Positions 1-7,307 of a stretch of DNA of 19,221 nt are shown in pieces; positions within the stretch are counted from its first letter, which is position 1; each line of letters starts with the position of its first letter. The notes under the pieces were generated by a model. The model was not told where the DNA came from, searched no databases, and saw only the letters and a list, made by a program, of their open reading frames with translations. Source of the stretch: JBCCMB01 sp039026555 (GTDB lineage Bacteria > Pseudomonadota > Alphaproteobacteria > Caulobacterales > Hyphomonadaceae). The position numbers and the translations under genes are program-made. The stretch is from NCBI GenBank assembly GCA_039026555.1, contig JBCCMB010000047.1, positions 1 to 19,221 on the forward strand, in the 5' to 3' direction.

Positions 1-680
1 CGCTTGCCCTGAAACAGGACGCGGGAGGCGAGGGCGTATGTTTCAATCGACAGATTTGCGCGCCTTTTCGCCGGGTTGAGATAGGCGACGGCCGCCGAGC
101 AGCGTTTGCCGTTTTTAACGGTGAGCTGGTAATAGCCCACGCCTTCCTGGTCTTCGCCGTTGAGATCATCCTTGCTTGGAACGCCGGCTTCGACGGCGGC
201 GTTGATGCACGCGTCCGACACCGGATGGCGCTCCGTTACGTCGGACACATTGAGCGGGCCGCCGGCGCCATGGCCAGGCAGTTCGGACCGTTCTTGGTTT
301 TGCGAGCGCAAGAAATAGGGCGCGACATCGTTCCAGGACCAGCCCTCGCAGCCCAATTGCCGCCAGCCGTCATAATCCTCGCGTTGCCCGCGAATATACA
401 AAAGCCCATTGATGGATGATGAACCGCCCAACACTTTGCCGCGCGGCCAAACATGCGCCCGATTATTGGTGCCGGGGTCAGGCTCCGTTTCGTAAAGCCA
501 ATTGAGTTTAGGATTTTTCAAAGTGCGTGCGTAGCCGACCGGGATGTGGATCATCGGCGAGGTGTCTTTACCGCCGGCTTCTAAGAGGAGCACGCGCGTT
601 CGACTATCTTCCGACAATCGGTTGGCCAGAACGCATCCTGCGCTGCCGGCGCCGACAATGATGAAGTCGAACTGCGCCAT
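1..680 (-). CDS. GMC-family FAD oxidoreductase (choline/alcohol dehydrogenase-like), 3' end cut off
   Basis: The leftward frame starts at an ATG at 680-678 and stays open to the window edge, giving 226 residues of a family usually near 530-560. Residues 6-15 (FIIVGAGSAG) are the N-terminal dinucleotide-binding loop for FAD. A conserved acidic end of strand two follows at LLLEAGG. Around residue 87 the segment GKVLGGSSSINGLLYIRG is the first GMC signature. A good ribosome-binding site (GGGAG, about 6 nt upstream) supports the start. GMC enzymes oxidise alcohols such as choline, polyethylene glycol or medium-chain alcohols. The C-terminal His-His/Asn catalytic pair lies outside the window, so the substrate cannot be inferred. 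The gene is divergent from a crotonase-family gene and shares a gap with a palindromic operator-like sequence. Joint control and a shared catabolic route are plausible but inferred. Confidence 0.93.
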   Translation of the reverse strand, partial: MAQFDFIIVGAGSAGCVLANRLSEDSRTRVLLLEAGGKDTSPMIHIPVGYARTLKNPKLNWLYETEPDPGTNNRAHVWPRGKVLGGSSSINGLLYIRGQREDYDGWRQLGCEGWSWNDVAPYFLRSQNQERSELPGHGAGGPLNVSDVTERHPVSDACINAAVEAGVPSKDDLNGEDQEGVGYYQLTVKNGKRCSAAVAYLNPAKRRANLSIETYALASRVLFQGK

Positions 681-708
681 TCTTGTCTCCCGCATCTTTC
701 CCCAAAAG

Positions 709-724
709 GTGACACATGCGTCAC
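709..724. promoter_or_regulatory. 16-bp palindrome, candidate operator between divergent genes
   Basis: GTGACACATGCGTCAC reads the same on both strands at 14 of 16 positions (GTGAC-RCATGY-GTCAC). It lies 28 nt upstream of the GMC oxidoreductase start and about 97 nt upstream of the crotonase start. Two bases after it (727-732) is a perfect -35 hexamer, TTGACA, facing the crotonase gene. A weak -10 candidate (TAAGGC, 749-754) follows at 16 bp. This position is typical for a TetR/GntR/MarR-type repressor site. No regulator gene for it is visible nearby. Confidence 0.5.
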
Positions 725-821
725 TTTTGACAAACGCCCAACGCTGCGTAAGGCGCGTTCTTGTCTTGCTCCCGGCGCGGTCTCGCGAATTGATAGCTCA
801 GCAAGAATGAGGAGAGGGATG

Positions 822-1733
822 ATGAGCGCGCAAGAGAGTTTCAAAGAGATTACATTGGAAGTGGAGGACGGAATTGCGGTTCTCACCTTGAACCGTCCCG
901 ACAAGATGAACGCCTTCACCGGCCGGATGATGCACGAATTGATCGCAGCGTTTGACTTAACCGATGCGGACGACAATGTCGGCGCGGTCATTGTCACGGG
1001 CGCAGGCGATCGCGCTTTTTGCGCCGGCGCGGACCTCTCCGCCGGCGGTGATACGTTCGATTACGAAGCGCGCGCGTCCGGCGGCGAAGTGGGGCGCACC
1101 AGCCAAGACGACATTCGCCGGGATGGCGGCGGCCGGGTGACTTTGCGCATTTTTGAGAGCTTGAAGCCGGTGATCGCAGCGGTGAACGGCGCAGCGGTCG
1201 GCGTCGGCGCGACCATGCAATTGCCGATGGATATTCGCATCGCATCCGACACGGCGCGTTACGGCTTTGTGTTCGCGCGCCGCGGGATTGTTCCAGAGGC
1301 GGCGTCCAGCTGGTTCTTGCCGCGCTTGGTGGGCGTCTCGCAAGCGCTGGAATGGTGTTATTCGGGTCGCGTATTTCCCGCTGAAGAGGCGATGCGCGGG
1401 GGGCTTGTGCGCTCTTTGCATGCGCCTGGCGATCTGATGGATGCGGCACGCGGGATTGCGCGCGAGATTGTCGACAACACCGCGCCAGTATCGGTGTCGA
1501 TGACGCGACAAATGATGTGGCGGATGTTGGGGGCGGATCATCCAATGGACGCGCACAAGGTGGATAGCCGCGCCATCTATGAGCGCGGCCAATCGCCGGA
1601 CGCGAAAGAGGGCGTTATGTCCTTCTTGGAAAAGCGCGCACCCGACTATCCGTGCAAAGTGTCGTCCGACATGCCGGACTTTTATCCCTGGTTCGGACAG
1701 CCGGAGTTCGAGTGGCCGGAAAAATCCGGATGA
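822..1733 (+). CDS. Crotonase-family protein (enoyl-CoA hydratase/isomerase)
   Basis: The start is placed at the third of three in-frame ATGs (807, 819, 822) because GGAG at 811-814 sits 7 nt before it. The product is 303 residues. The fold signature is clear: TLNRPDKMNAF near the N-terminus, the first oxyanion-hole segment FCAGADLSAGG (about residues 66-76), and VNGAAVGVGATMQLPMDIRIA as the second oxyanion-hole helix. By hand alignment with rat mitochondrial hydratase, the two catalytic glutamates (Glu144, Glu164) are replaced by Thr and Phe. A glutamate instead sits at residue 159 in IVPEAASSWFLPRLVG. That is where delta3,delta2-enoyl-CoA isomerases keep their single catalytic acid. The protein is probably cytosolic and acts on an acyl-CoA, but isomerase or another crotonase chemistry fits better than hydration. 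It converges with the MFS gene, 2 nt between stop codons. Confidence 0.93.
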   Translation: MSAQESFKEITLEVEDGIAVLTLNRPDKMNAFTGRMMHELIAAFDLTDADDNVGAVIVTGAGDRAFCAGADLSAGGDTFDYEARASGGEVGRTSQDDIRRDGGGRVTLRIFESLKPVIAAVNGAAVGVGATMQLPMDIRIASDTARYGFVFARRGIVPEAASSWFLPRLVGVSQALEWCYSGRVFPAEEAMRGGLVRSLHAPGDLMDAARGIAREIVDNTAPVSVSMTRQMMWRMLGADHPMDAHKVDSRAIYERGQSPDAKEGVMSFLEKRAPDYPCKVSSDMPDFYPWFGQPEFEWPEKSG

Positions 1734-1735
1734 TC

Positions 1736-3100
1736 CTAATCGGATGCTGTGTCGGCGGCCTTCTTGGGCGCTGACAAAGTCCATATCGGCGTTGCGACGA
1801 CCATGAAGATGATCAAGGCGATCATGCCGATCGCCGGGACGAGGGCGACCAATTGCGGGCCGGTTTGATCGACCACAACGCCCATCAAAGCCGCGCCCAA
1901 GGGGGCGCCGCCCATAAAGCCGAGCTGATAAATGGAGAGCACGCGGGCCAATTTGTCCGGCGGCGCGGCCGATTGAACGATTGACCGGCTCATCGTGATC
2001 GAGACGCCTGACGCCAGACCCCAGATGAACACCAGGCACAAGAAGGTATGGTAGGGCACTTCTTCCACCAGCACCAAAATACACATCGATCCGATAAACT
2101 GCGCCATCAGCAGCAATCGGCCTTGGCGCTCCAAATTCTTGAACCAGGAAATGGCGACCGACGACACGAAGGCGCCCGCCCAGAACGTCACGAATATGTT
2201 CCGAAGGCCCGAAGAGTCCTTATTGTAGACGTCGGCGTTGACGATCGGCAAAAGCACGAGAAACGCGCCGATTACAAATACGCCGACGCCGAACATGGAT
2301 GCAACCATTGATAAGAGTATCGGGTTTCGTCGGACGGTGCTCAGCCCGTCCTTCATGTCGCTCCAAACCGCGCCGAAACCGCCGCGCCGACTGCTCGCCA
2401 TCTCGCCTTTCACAAGCCAGATCGCCGCGATCGCGCCGGACGCCACGATCACCGCTTGCAAGGATAAAAGCGGCCATGCGCCTAAGCGCGTCGCCATGCC
2501 GCCGAGGGTGAGGCCTGCGATCTGCGCGGCGAATTGCGCGATGGTCGCAAAGGCGACGCCTTGCTGGAGCGTGAGTTTCGAGCCCATTGCGGCCCGGCGG
2601 GCGACGATTTCGTTCAAGATCGCGTCGCGGGCCGGCATCATAAACGCGCCGATCGTTCCCATGGCGAGCGCGTAGATGATCATCAGCCAATAGGAGAGGG
2701 CGTCGACGCGCAGCGCGAAAGATAATGCGAAGGCGGGTAAAGCCGCCAGCGTGTGGAAGATCAAAAGCAGTTTGCGTCCGTCGGTGCGCTCCGCCACGAC
2801 GCCGCCCAAAAGGATGAAAACGACGGAGGGCAAGGACAGCGCCATCTGCGCGACGCCGAGCAGCGTCCCCGACACCCCAAGCACGTTTTTGAGCAGATAG
2901 GGGAAGACCACCATCTGCAAGCCGAACGCCATAAACCAAGCGATTTGCACGTAAAGATACGCCGGCAGCTCCGCGATCACGCGCTTTTTTTCCGCCGCAG
3001 ACAAGGCTTCGCCGGCGCCGAGCGCGGAGGTCACGCCGGAAATTGGCGAGCGCGCGCCTTCGGTAATTTCCTCGTCGAGCGCGTCGAACGCGTCTTTCAT
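1736..3100 (-). CDS. MFS transporter (MFS_3/EntS-like exporter type)
   Basis: This protein of about 454 residues has roughly 12 hydrophobic helices and a hydrophilic N-terminal tail of about 45 residues. GGVVAERTDGRK (near residue 100) matches the motif-A loop between helices 2 and 3. FMMPARDAILNEIV, followed by a search-of-LTLQQG helix, is typical of the MFS_3 branch that includes the enterobactin exporter EntS. A long loop separates the two six-helix halves. Two ATGs are possible. The one at 3106 lies only 3 nt from the AGGAG ribosome-binding site, while the one at 3100 has 9 nt, so 3100 is preferred. It stands alone on the minus strand, divergent from the DoxX-like gene. It is probably a proton-driven exporter in the inner membrane, with substrate unknown. 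Confidence 0.9.
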   Translation of the reverse strand: MKDAFDALDEEITEGARSPISGVTSALGAGEALSAAEKKRVIAELPAYLYVQIAWFMAFGLQMVVFPYLLKNVLGVSGTLLGVAQMALSLPSVVFILLGGVVAERTDGRKLLLIFHTLAALPAFALSFALRVDALSYWLMIIYALAMGTIGAFMMPARDAILNEIVARRAAMGSKLTLQQGVAFATIAQFAAQIAGLTLGGMATRLGAWPLLSLQAVIVASGAIAAIWLVKGEMASSRRGGFGAVWSDMKDGLSTVRRNPILLSMVASMFGVGVFVIGAFLVLLPIVNADVYNKDSSGLRNIFVTFWAGAFVSSVAISWFKNLERQGRLLLMAQFIGSMCILVLVEEVPYHTFLCLVFIWGLASGVSITMSRSIVQSAAPPDKLARVLSIYQLGFMGGAPLGAALMGVVVDQTGPQLVALVPAIGMIALIIFMVVATPIWTLSAPKKAADTASD

Positions 3101-3253
3101 ACTCATGCACTCCTTCGCCCGACCTTAGGCCGCTTCGCGCCCGGCGCCACCCGTCTAGATTGTCGCCGCCTTTGCATTCGGCGCGCCGGCCGGTGTTTTT
3201 CTTGTCGCAAAAGAGGGGCATAGTGCGCCTTGAAGGACAAGCGGAGGACGATC

Positions 3254-3676
3254 ATGCGGGGATTGAGACAGATGCTGAGCTGGGTGCTCGCGATCTTTCT
3301 GGTCGTGATGTTCTTGATGTTGGCGGACACAAAATTGTTGGTGGACGCGTCGGGCGAGAACGTCATTTTCGCGACGATAGCGGAGCGGTCGGGCATTCCG
3401 CTATTCGAGCCGACGGGGCGTTACGCTGTGGGCGTGGCGGAGGCGGTGACGGCTCTTTTGATCGCATTGCCCTTCACACGTCGCTTCGGCGCTTTCCTGG
3501 CGTTTTGCATCACGGCGGCGGCCGTCGGATTTCATGTCTCGCCCTGGCTTGGCGTCGAGGCGCCTACGGCGATCGGCGGCGCTGACACCGATGGCGGCGA
3601 ATTGTTCAACCTTGCGTTAGCTTTGCTCGCGGCCAGCGTGCTTTTGGTGTTTGTTCATCCCAAGAGCGGCCGCTAG
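3254..3676 (+). CDS. Small DoxX-like four-helix membrane protein
   Basis: The product is 140 residues. The ATG at 3254 is chosen over an upstream TTG at 3230 because GGAGG (3243-3247) sits 6 nt before it. The protein has four hydrophobic segments: near residues 5-25, 56-75, 80-95 and 115-133. FEPTGRYAVGVAEAVTALLI resembles the second-helix region of DoxX-family proteins, where a glycine/glutamate-rich stretch is conserved. DoxX-like proteins are inner-membrane proteins of mostly unknown activity, some tied to quinone or redox stress. The assignment is by overall appearance and is moderate. It precedes the DUF2336 gene by 77 nt. The CtrA box in that gap suggests the two genes are not one transcription unit. 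Confidence 0.7.
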   Translation: MRGLRQMLSWVLAIFLVVMFLMLADTKLLVDASGENVIFATIAERSGIPLFEPTGRYAVGVAEAVTALLIALPFTRRFGAFLAFCITAAAVGFHVSPWLGVEAPTAIGGADTDGGELFNLALALLAASVLLVFVHPKSGR

Positions 3677-3698
3677 CGCTGTCTTTCCAGCATATCGC

Positions 3699-3714
3699 TT
3701 AAACGGGTCTTAAC
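3699..3714 (+). promoter_or_regulatory. CtrA box (TTAA-N7-TTAAC)
   Basis: TTAAACGGGTCTTAAC matches the Caulobacter CtrA consensus TTAA-N7-TTAAC at every specified base. It lies 39 nt upstream of the ATG of the DUF2336 gene, in a 77-nt gap. That is a normal place for a CtrA-bound promoter. The match was found by eye and binding is inferred. Confidence 0.6.
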
Positions 3715-3753
3715 GCCTTTCTCGTTGGATGACGGCCAGATGCGAGGTTCGCC

Positions 3754-4950
3754 ATGGCCGATGGGGCTTTAGACACCACACAACAATCGCCGGCTCTGGC
3801 CCGCGGACTGCTGTTAAGGCGTTTGATCGACGTCGTCGCCTTACCGGCCTCCCGCGCCGGCGTGCAGGATCGTGCAATCGCGGGCGATCTTTTGCTGGAA
3901 TTGTTGATCGATTCAGATGAGACCTCGCGCGAATTGTGCGCGCGGCGTTTGGCGGCCCTCGCCGAAGCGCCCAGACGCGTTTTGCGGTTTTTAGCCAGCG
4001 ATATCCCCGAGGTCTCTGGACGGATCTTGCGCGACAGCAAAGGCTTGGACGCCTCGGACCTGTCCTCTATCGCCCGCGCGGGTGCGCCGCATCATAGATT
4101 GGCGATCGCCAGCCGGCGCGATCTGGGCCCATGCGTCTCTGACGCCATCGCCGAGAGCGGCGACATCGTCGCCATGCTGAGAATGCTAGAAAACCGCGAC
4201 GCTGAAATTTCCGACCGCTCTATGGACAAGCTTGTCAGCGAGTCGCGCGAATCGCCGGAATTGGTGCCTTTACTATTAGGACGCGGCGAGATCCGCCCGG
4301 CGCATGCGCTTGTGATGTTCTGGTGGTCTCCCACAGAGATGCGACGCGACATTCTGGTTCGGTTTTCCGCCGAACGTCTGACGCTCATTGAATCATGTTC
4401 GGACATTTTCTCGCTTGCGGCGACGGAAAACTGGAGCGACCCGCTCGTGCGCAAGGGTCTGCAAGTGATCGAGCGACGCCAGCGCAATCGTTCGGCCTTA
4501 GAGAAGAGCCCTTTCGGCTCGCTTGAGGACGCCGTCTCAGCCGCGCTGGAAGCCGGTTTGGATCGCACCATGGCGCAAGAAATTTCATATTTATCAGGCA
4601 TTAAGCCGCTTACGGGGGCTAAGATTCTGACGGATAGAGGGGGGGAAGGCGTTGCGATCTTGTGCAAAGCGACCGGCCTGAAACGTCAGTATTTTCGAGC
4701 GCTTTGGGCGGCCCTCAACCGACCCGTCAGCGAGCCGGACGCGCCCAATGACGAGTATGAGCGCGTGTTAGAAATCTACGAGATGATGGCGGTTGCGAAG
4801 GCGCAAACTGTCCTTCGCTATTGGAATTGGTCGCTCAGCGCAGCGTTTTCTCCTGAAGTGCTGAAAGGCGTCGCGGAGGACGGTCCGGAAGTCGGAGAGG
4901 CTACGTTTAGGCCGTCCGGCCGCGCCGCGTCGCTGGTTTTCGGGCGCTAG
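3754..4950 (+). CDS. DUF2336 domain-containing protein
   Basis: The product is 398 residues, soluble and almost entirely alpha-helical in appearance, with short leucine/alanine-rich repeats resembling HEAT-like helical pairs. The most recognisable part is residues 275-320, with SYLSGIKPLTGAKILTDRGG followed by CKATGLKRQYFRALW. This is the conserved core of the alphaproteobacterial DUF2336 family. GAGG (3744-3747) lies 6 nt before the ATG. A CtrA box stands just upstream, so expression is probably tied to the cell cycle, as for many polar or motility genes. The biochemical function of DUF2336 proteins is not known to me. The helical-repeat form suggests protein-protein interaction. The following gap of 116 nt holds no clear terminator or promoter. 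Confidence 0.85.
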   Translation: MADGALDTTQQSPALARGLLLRRLIDVVALPASRAGVQDRAIAGDLLLELLIDSDETSRELCARRLAALAEAPRRVLRFLASDIPEVSGRILRDSKGLDASDLSSIARAGAPHHRLAIASRRDLGPCVSDAIAESGDIVAMLRMLENRDAEISDRSMDKLVSESRESPELVPLLLGRGEIRPAHALVMFWWSPTEMRRDILVRFSAERLTLIESCSDIFSLAATENWSDPLVRKGLQVIERRQRNRSALEKSPFGSLEDAVSAALEAGLDRTMAQEISYLSGIKPLTGAKILTDRGGEGVAILCKATGLKRQYFRALWAALNRPVSEPDAPNDEYERVLEIYEMMAVAKAQTVLRYWNWSLSAAFSPEVLKGVAEDGPEVGEATFRPSGRAASLVFGR

Positions 4951-5066
4951 CGCGTCGTCAAGTCGCCAACCCAATCGCGGCGCCCGACGGATTGTCGTCC
5001 TACGGGGCTGGCCAAGATCCGCTGATAAGTCTAGATGACCCCAAGGTATTTTGAGGCTGAGACGCG

Positions 5067-5591
5067 TTGATTGCGCGACCGTCAGCCCACAGGGCGATAC
5101 TGCAAGGGTTTATGGGCTACCTACTTGGTCTAGGCGTGGCGTTGGTGATCGTATGGCTTGGTTTATCGGGCCATTATGAACCTCTGCTGCTCGGTTTGGG
5201 CGGGTTTTCTGTTTTATTCTGCCTTTGGTTCGCGGCGCGTTTAGACCTGCTGGACCGTGAAGCGTCTCCCTATCATCGGTTTTTCAGCCTATTCGGCTAT
5301 TGGGTTTGGCTGATGGGCGAGATCATCAAAGCGAACGCATTGGTGATCCGCGCGATTGTGCAGTCTGAACCGGACATCTCTCCGGCGATGGTGAAGGTGC
5401 GCACCACTTGCCGTTCAGATCTCGCGCGGACGATTTTTGCGAACTCCATAACGTTGACGCCGGGCACGGTCACCGTGGATGTCGACGGCGATATGATGCT
5501 GGTGCACGCCTTGATTGAAGAGACGGCGGGACCCGGCGCTTTTGATGAAATGGACCGGCGCTCGGCCGCCGCCACGGACGGGAAAGGGTAG
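5067..5591 (+). CDS. mrpE: Mrp cation/proton antiporter subunit E
   Basis: First gene of the antiporter operon, giving 174 residues if read from the TTG at 5067. Two N-terminal hydrophobic helices (about residues 16-36 and 40-57) and a third (about 70-88) are followed by a cytoplasmic domain with NSITLTPGTVTVDVDGD, the MrpE/MnhE signature (pattern NSITLTPGT). No ATG lies near the expected start. The first, at 5112, would leave only 3 nt after an AAGGG ribosome-binding site and trim the basic N-terminal tail usual in MrpE. TTG is therefore kept, with doubt. MrpE is a membrane subunit homologous to MbhA and is needed for full Na+/H+ antiport in characterised systems. It is 3 nt from mrpF. Confidence 0.92.
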   Translation: MIARPSAHRAILQGFMGYLLGLGVALVIVWLGLSGHYEPLLLGLGGFSVLFCLWFAARLDLLDREASPYHRFFSLFGYWVWLMGEIIKANALVIRAIVQSEPDISPAMVKVRTTCRSDLARTIFANSITLTPGTVTVDVDGDMMLVHALIEETAGPGAFDEMDRRSAAATDGKG

Positions 5592-5594
5592 GCC

Positions 5595-5888
5595 ATGTTG
5601 ATCGCCGCCGCCGTCGCCGTCGTTGTCTCTATGGCGTTGATGCTTGCACGGGCGATAATGGGGCCGACGCTTTACGACCGCGTGCTTGCGGTGAACTCGT
5701 TTGGTACGAAGACCGTCTTGCTAATGGGATTGCTCGGCTTTTTGACGGGGCGTCCGGACTTTCTGGACATCGCGCTGCTCTACGCTTTGATCAATTTCGT
5801 CGCGACCATCGCGATTTTGAAATTCTTCCGTTATCGCTCCTTCCAAATCCCTCTGTCGGGCCGCGGCGTTGGAGGCTCTGATGGCTGA
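5595..5888 (+). CDS. mrpF: Mrp cation/proton antiporter subunit F
   Basis: The 97-residue protein has three hydrophobic helices and the family pattern ARAIMGPTLYDRVLAVNSFG, followed by a PDFLDIALLYALINFVATI helix. This is the standard length and layout for MrpF/MnhF, the counterpart of MbhB. The DRV segment and the aspartate in DIALLYAL are conserved in the family. It follows mrpE by 3 nt and overlaps mrpG by 8 nt, so translation is coupled. It acts in the inner membrane as part of the antiporter complex. Confidence 0.94.
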   Translation: MLIAAAVAVVVSMALMLARAIMGPTLYDRVLAVNSFGTKTVLLMGLLGFLTGRPDFLDIALLYALINFVATIAILKFFRYRSFQIPLSGRGVGGSDG

Positions 5889-6252
5889 TATCGCAGCGTT
5901 TTTTGCACATTGGGCGGAGCCTTTGCGGGTCTGGCTGGGAACCGCTTTAGCGCTCGCTGGCGGCGTCCTTGTCACGATCGGCGCTGTGGGCGTTCTCAGA
6001 TTTCCGGATTTCTATACGCGCCTGCATGCGGCCAGCGTGACCGATACGATGGGCGCGACCTTGCTGCTGTTGGGTATGGCGTTGCTCGCAGGGTGGTCAT
6101 TGGTGACGTTTAAGCTCGCTCTGATCTGGATGTTCTTATTCCTCACCAGCCCGACAGCGTCGCACGCCGCCGCGAACGCGGCGCATACCGCTGGATTGGA
6201 GCCCATTGTCGGGCGTTGGCGCGGCGACGACAAATCGGAGGACGGCGCGTGA
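5881..6252 (+). CDS. mrpG: Mrp cation/proton antiporter subunit G
   Basis: The 123-residue product has the MrpG/MnhG signature GVLRFPDFYTRLHAASVTDT, flanked by an N-terminal helix and two more hydrophobic helices ending in FLFLTSPTASHAAANAA. The start is the ATG at 5881. GGAGG at 5871-5875 lies 5 nt before it, and this excludes an in-frame TTG at 5869. It overlaps mrpF by 8 nt and the next gene by 4 nt (GTGA). It corresponds to MbhC in the hydrogenase-linked relatives. Confidence 0.94.
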   Translation: MADIAAFFAHWAEPLRVWLGTALALAGGVLVTIGAVGVLRFPDFYTRLHAASVTDTMGATLLLLGMALLAGWSLVTFKLALIWMFLFLTSPTASHAAANAAHTAGLEPIVGRWRGDDKSEDGA

Positions 6253-7307
6253 ATTTCGTCTCCTCTATCGTGCTCGTCGATATCGCTTTGCTCGCTATGC
6301 TTGGCGTTGTCGCGGTCGCGATTATCAGGCTGAAGAGCCTCTTTGCGATTGTCATGCTCTCGGGCGTGTACTCGCTGGTTTCCGCGACATGGTTTGTGGC
6401 GATGGACGCGGTCGATGTGGCGTTTACGGAGGCGGCGGTCGGGGCTGGCATTTCCACGGCCTTGATGCTGGGCGCAATGTTGTTGACCGCCCGCCGCGTT
6501 AAGACGCCTGACAAGGCCGGAGCGCGGCGCTGGGGGCCCTTCTTGGCGGTTTTTGCGACCGGCGGCTTGTTGATTTTCGCATCCACAGACCTGCCGGCGT
6601 TCGGAGATCCGAACTCGCCCGCCAATTCCTATGTCGGCAAAGACTACATAGAACGTACGCCGTCCGAAGTTGGTCCGCCAAACATCGTGACGGCCGTACT
6701 GGCCAGCTATCGCGGCTTTGATACGTTTGGCGAGACCGTTGTGATTTTCGCGGCCGGCGTGGCGGTAGCGCTGCTTATCGGGTTTGGCGAACGCGCGCTG
6801 GCGTTCAGCGGACAACGCAGCGTGACGCCCGAACCTGTCAGTCCGGATGACCATCACATGGTGCTGCGCGTTGTCTCTAAATTGCTTATTCCGCTCATCG
6901 CGCTCTATGCTTTTTACGTTCAATTTCACGGCGATTACGGGCCAGGAGGGGGCTTTCAGGCTGGCGTTATTTTCGCCGTCGCCGTGATCTTGAACGCCCT
7001 CATCTTTGGACTTTCTGAAACCATGGACGCGGTCCCTGCGGGCGCCGCTCGGGCGGGCGCGGCGTTTGGTGTTTTGCTCTATGGCGGCGTGGGCGTCGTC
7101 AATCTGCTCAATGGCGGCGCGTTTTTGGACTATGACTATTTGTTTGAGACGCCGGCGCCGGGCTCCTATGATCCGCATCATTGGGGTCAGCATTTCGGGA
7201 TCTTGCTGGTGGAATTGGGCGTGCTGGCGACGGTGGCGTCGACCATGATCGTTATTTTCTACGCCTTCGCCGGCCGCGCGCCCGAAATTCGGGACGAGGA
7301 TTGGTAG
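6249..7307 (+). CDS. Fused MbhD-MbhE-MrpB antiporter subunit (MrpA C-terminus plus MrpB)
   Basis: The product is 352 residues from a GTG at 6249, which overlaps the mrpG stop and is preceded by GGAGG at 7 nt. Three parts can be read. Residues 1-82 are a DUF4040/MbhD-like unit with three helices and AFTEAAVGAGISTAL, whose glutamate (E61) is a conserved membrane acid. Residues 95-180 resemble MbhE and contain NIVTAVLASYRGFDTFGETV. Residues 205-345 are MrpB/MnhB with FHGDYGPGGGFQAGV and four helices. In classical Mrp the first two parts form the C-terminal end of MrpA. Here they are separated from the ND5-like part and joined to MrpB. In related complexes this region forms part of the ion path between the antiporter-like subunits. 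Confidence 0.9.
   Translation: MNFVSSIVLVDIALLAMLGVVAVAIIRLKSLFAIVMLSGVYSLVSATWFVAMDAVDVAFTEAAVGAGISTALMLGAMLLTARRVKTPDKAGARRWGPFLAVFATGGLLIFASTDLPAFGDPNSPANSYVGKDYIERTPSEVGPPNIVTAVLASYRGFDTFGETVVIFAAGVAVALLIGFGERALAFSGQRSVTPEPVSPDDHHMVLRVVSKLLIPLIALYAFYVQFHGDYGPGGGFQAGVIFAVAVILNALIFGLSETMDAVPAGAARAGAAFGVLLYGGVGVVNLLNGGAFLDYDYLFETPAPGSYDPHHWGQHFGILLVELGVLATVASTMIVIFYAFAGRAPEIRDEDW

Noticed and set aside
957..2084. Long minus-strand open frame (375 codons) opposite the crotonase and MFS genes
   Set aside because: It is antisense to a well-supported crotonase gene and has a composition dominated by Arg, His and Gly with no recognisable motif. It is a GC-driven shadow frame.
3181..3195. GC-rich palindromic stretch (GGCGCGCC/GGCCGG) before the DoxX-like gene
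   Set aside because: Such short GC palindromes are expected by chance at this base composition, and no T-run follows.
5112..5591. ATG at 5112 as the start of mrpE
   Set aside because: The ribosome-binding site would be only 3 nt away and the first helix would lose its basic N-terminal flank. The TTG at 5067 is preferred, though not certain.
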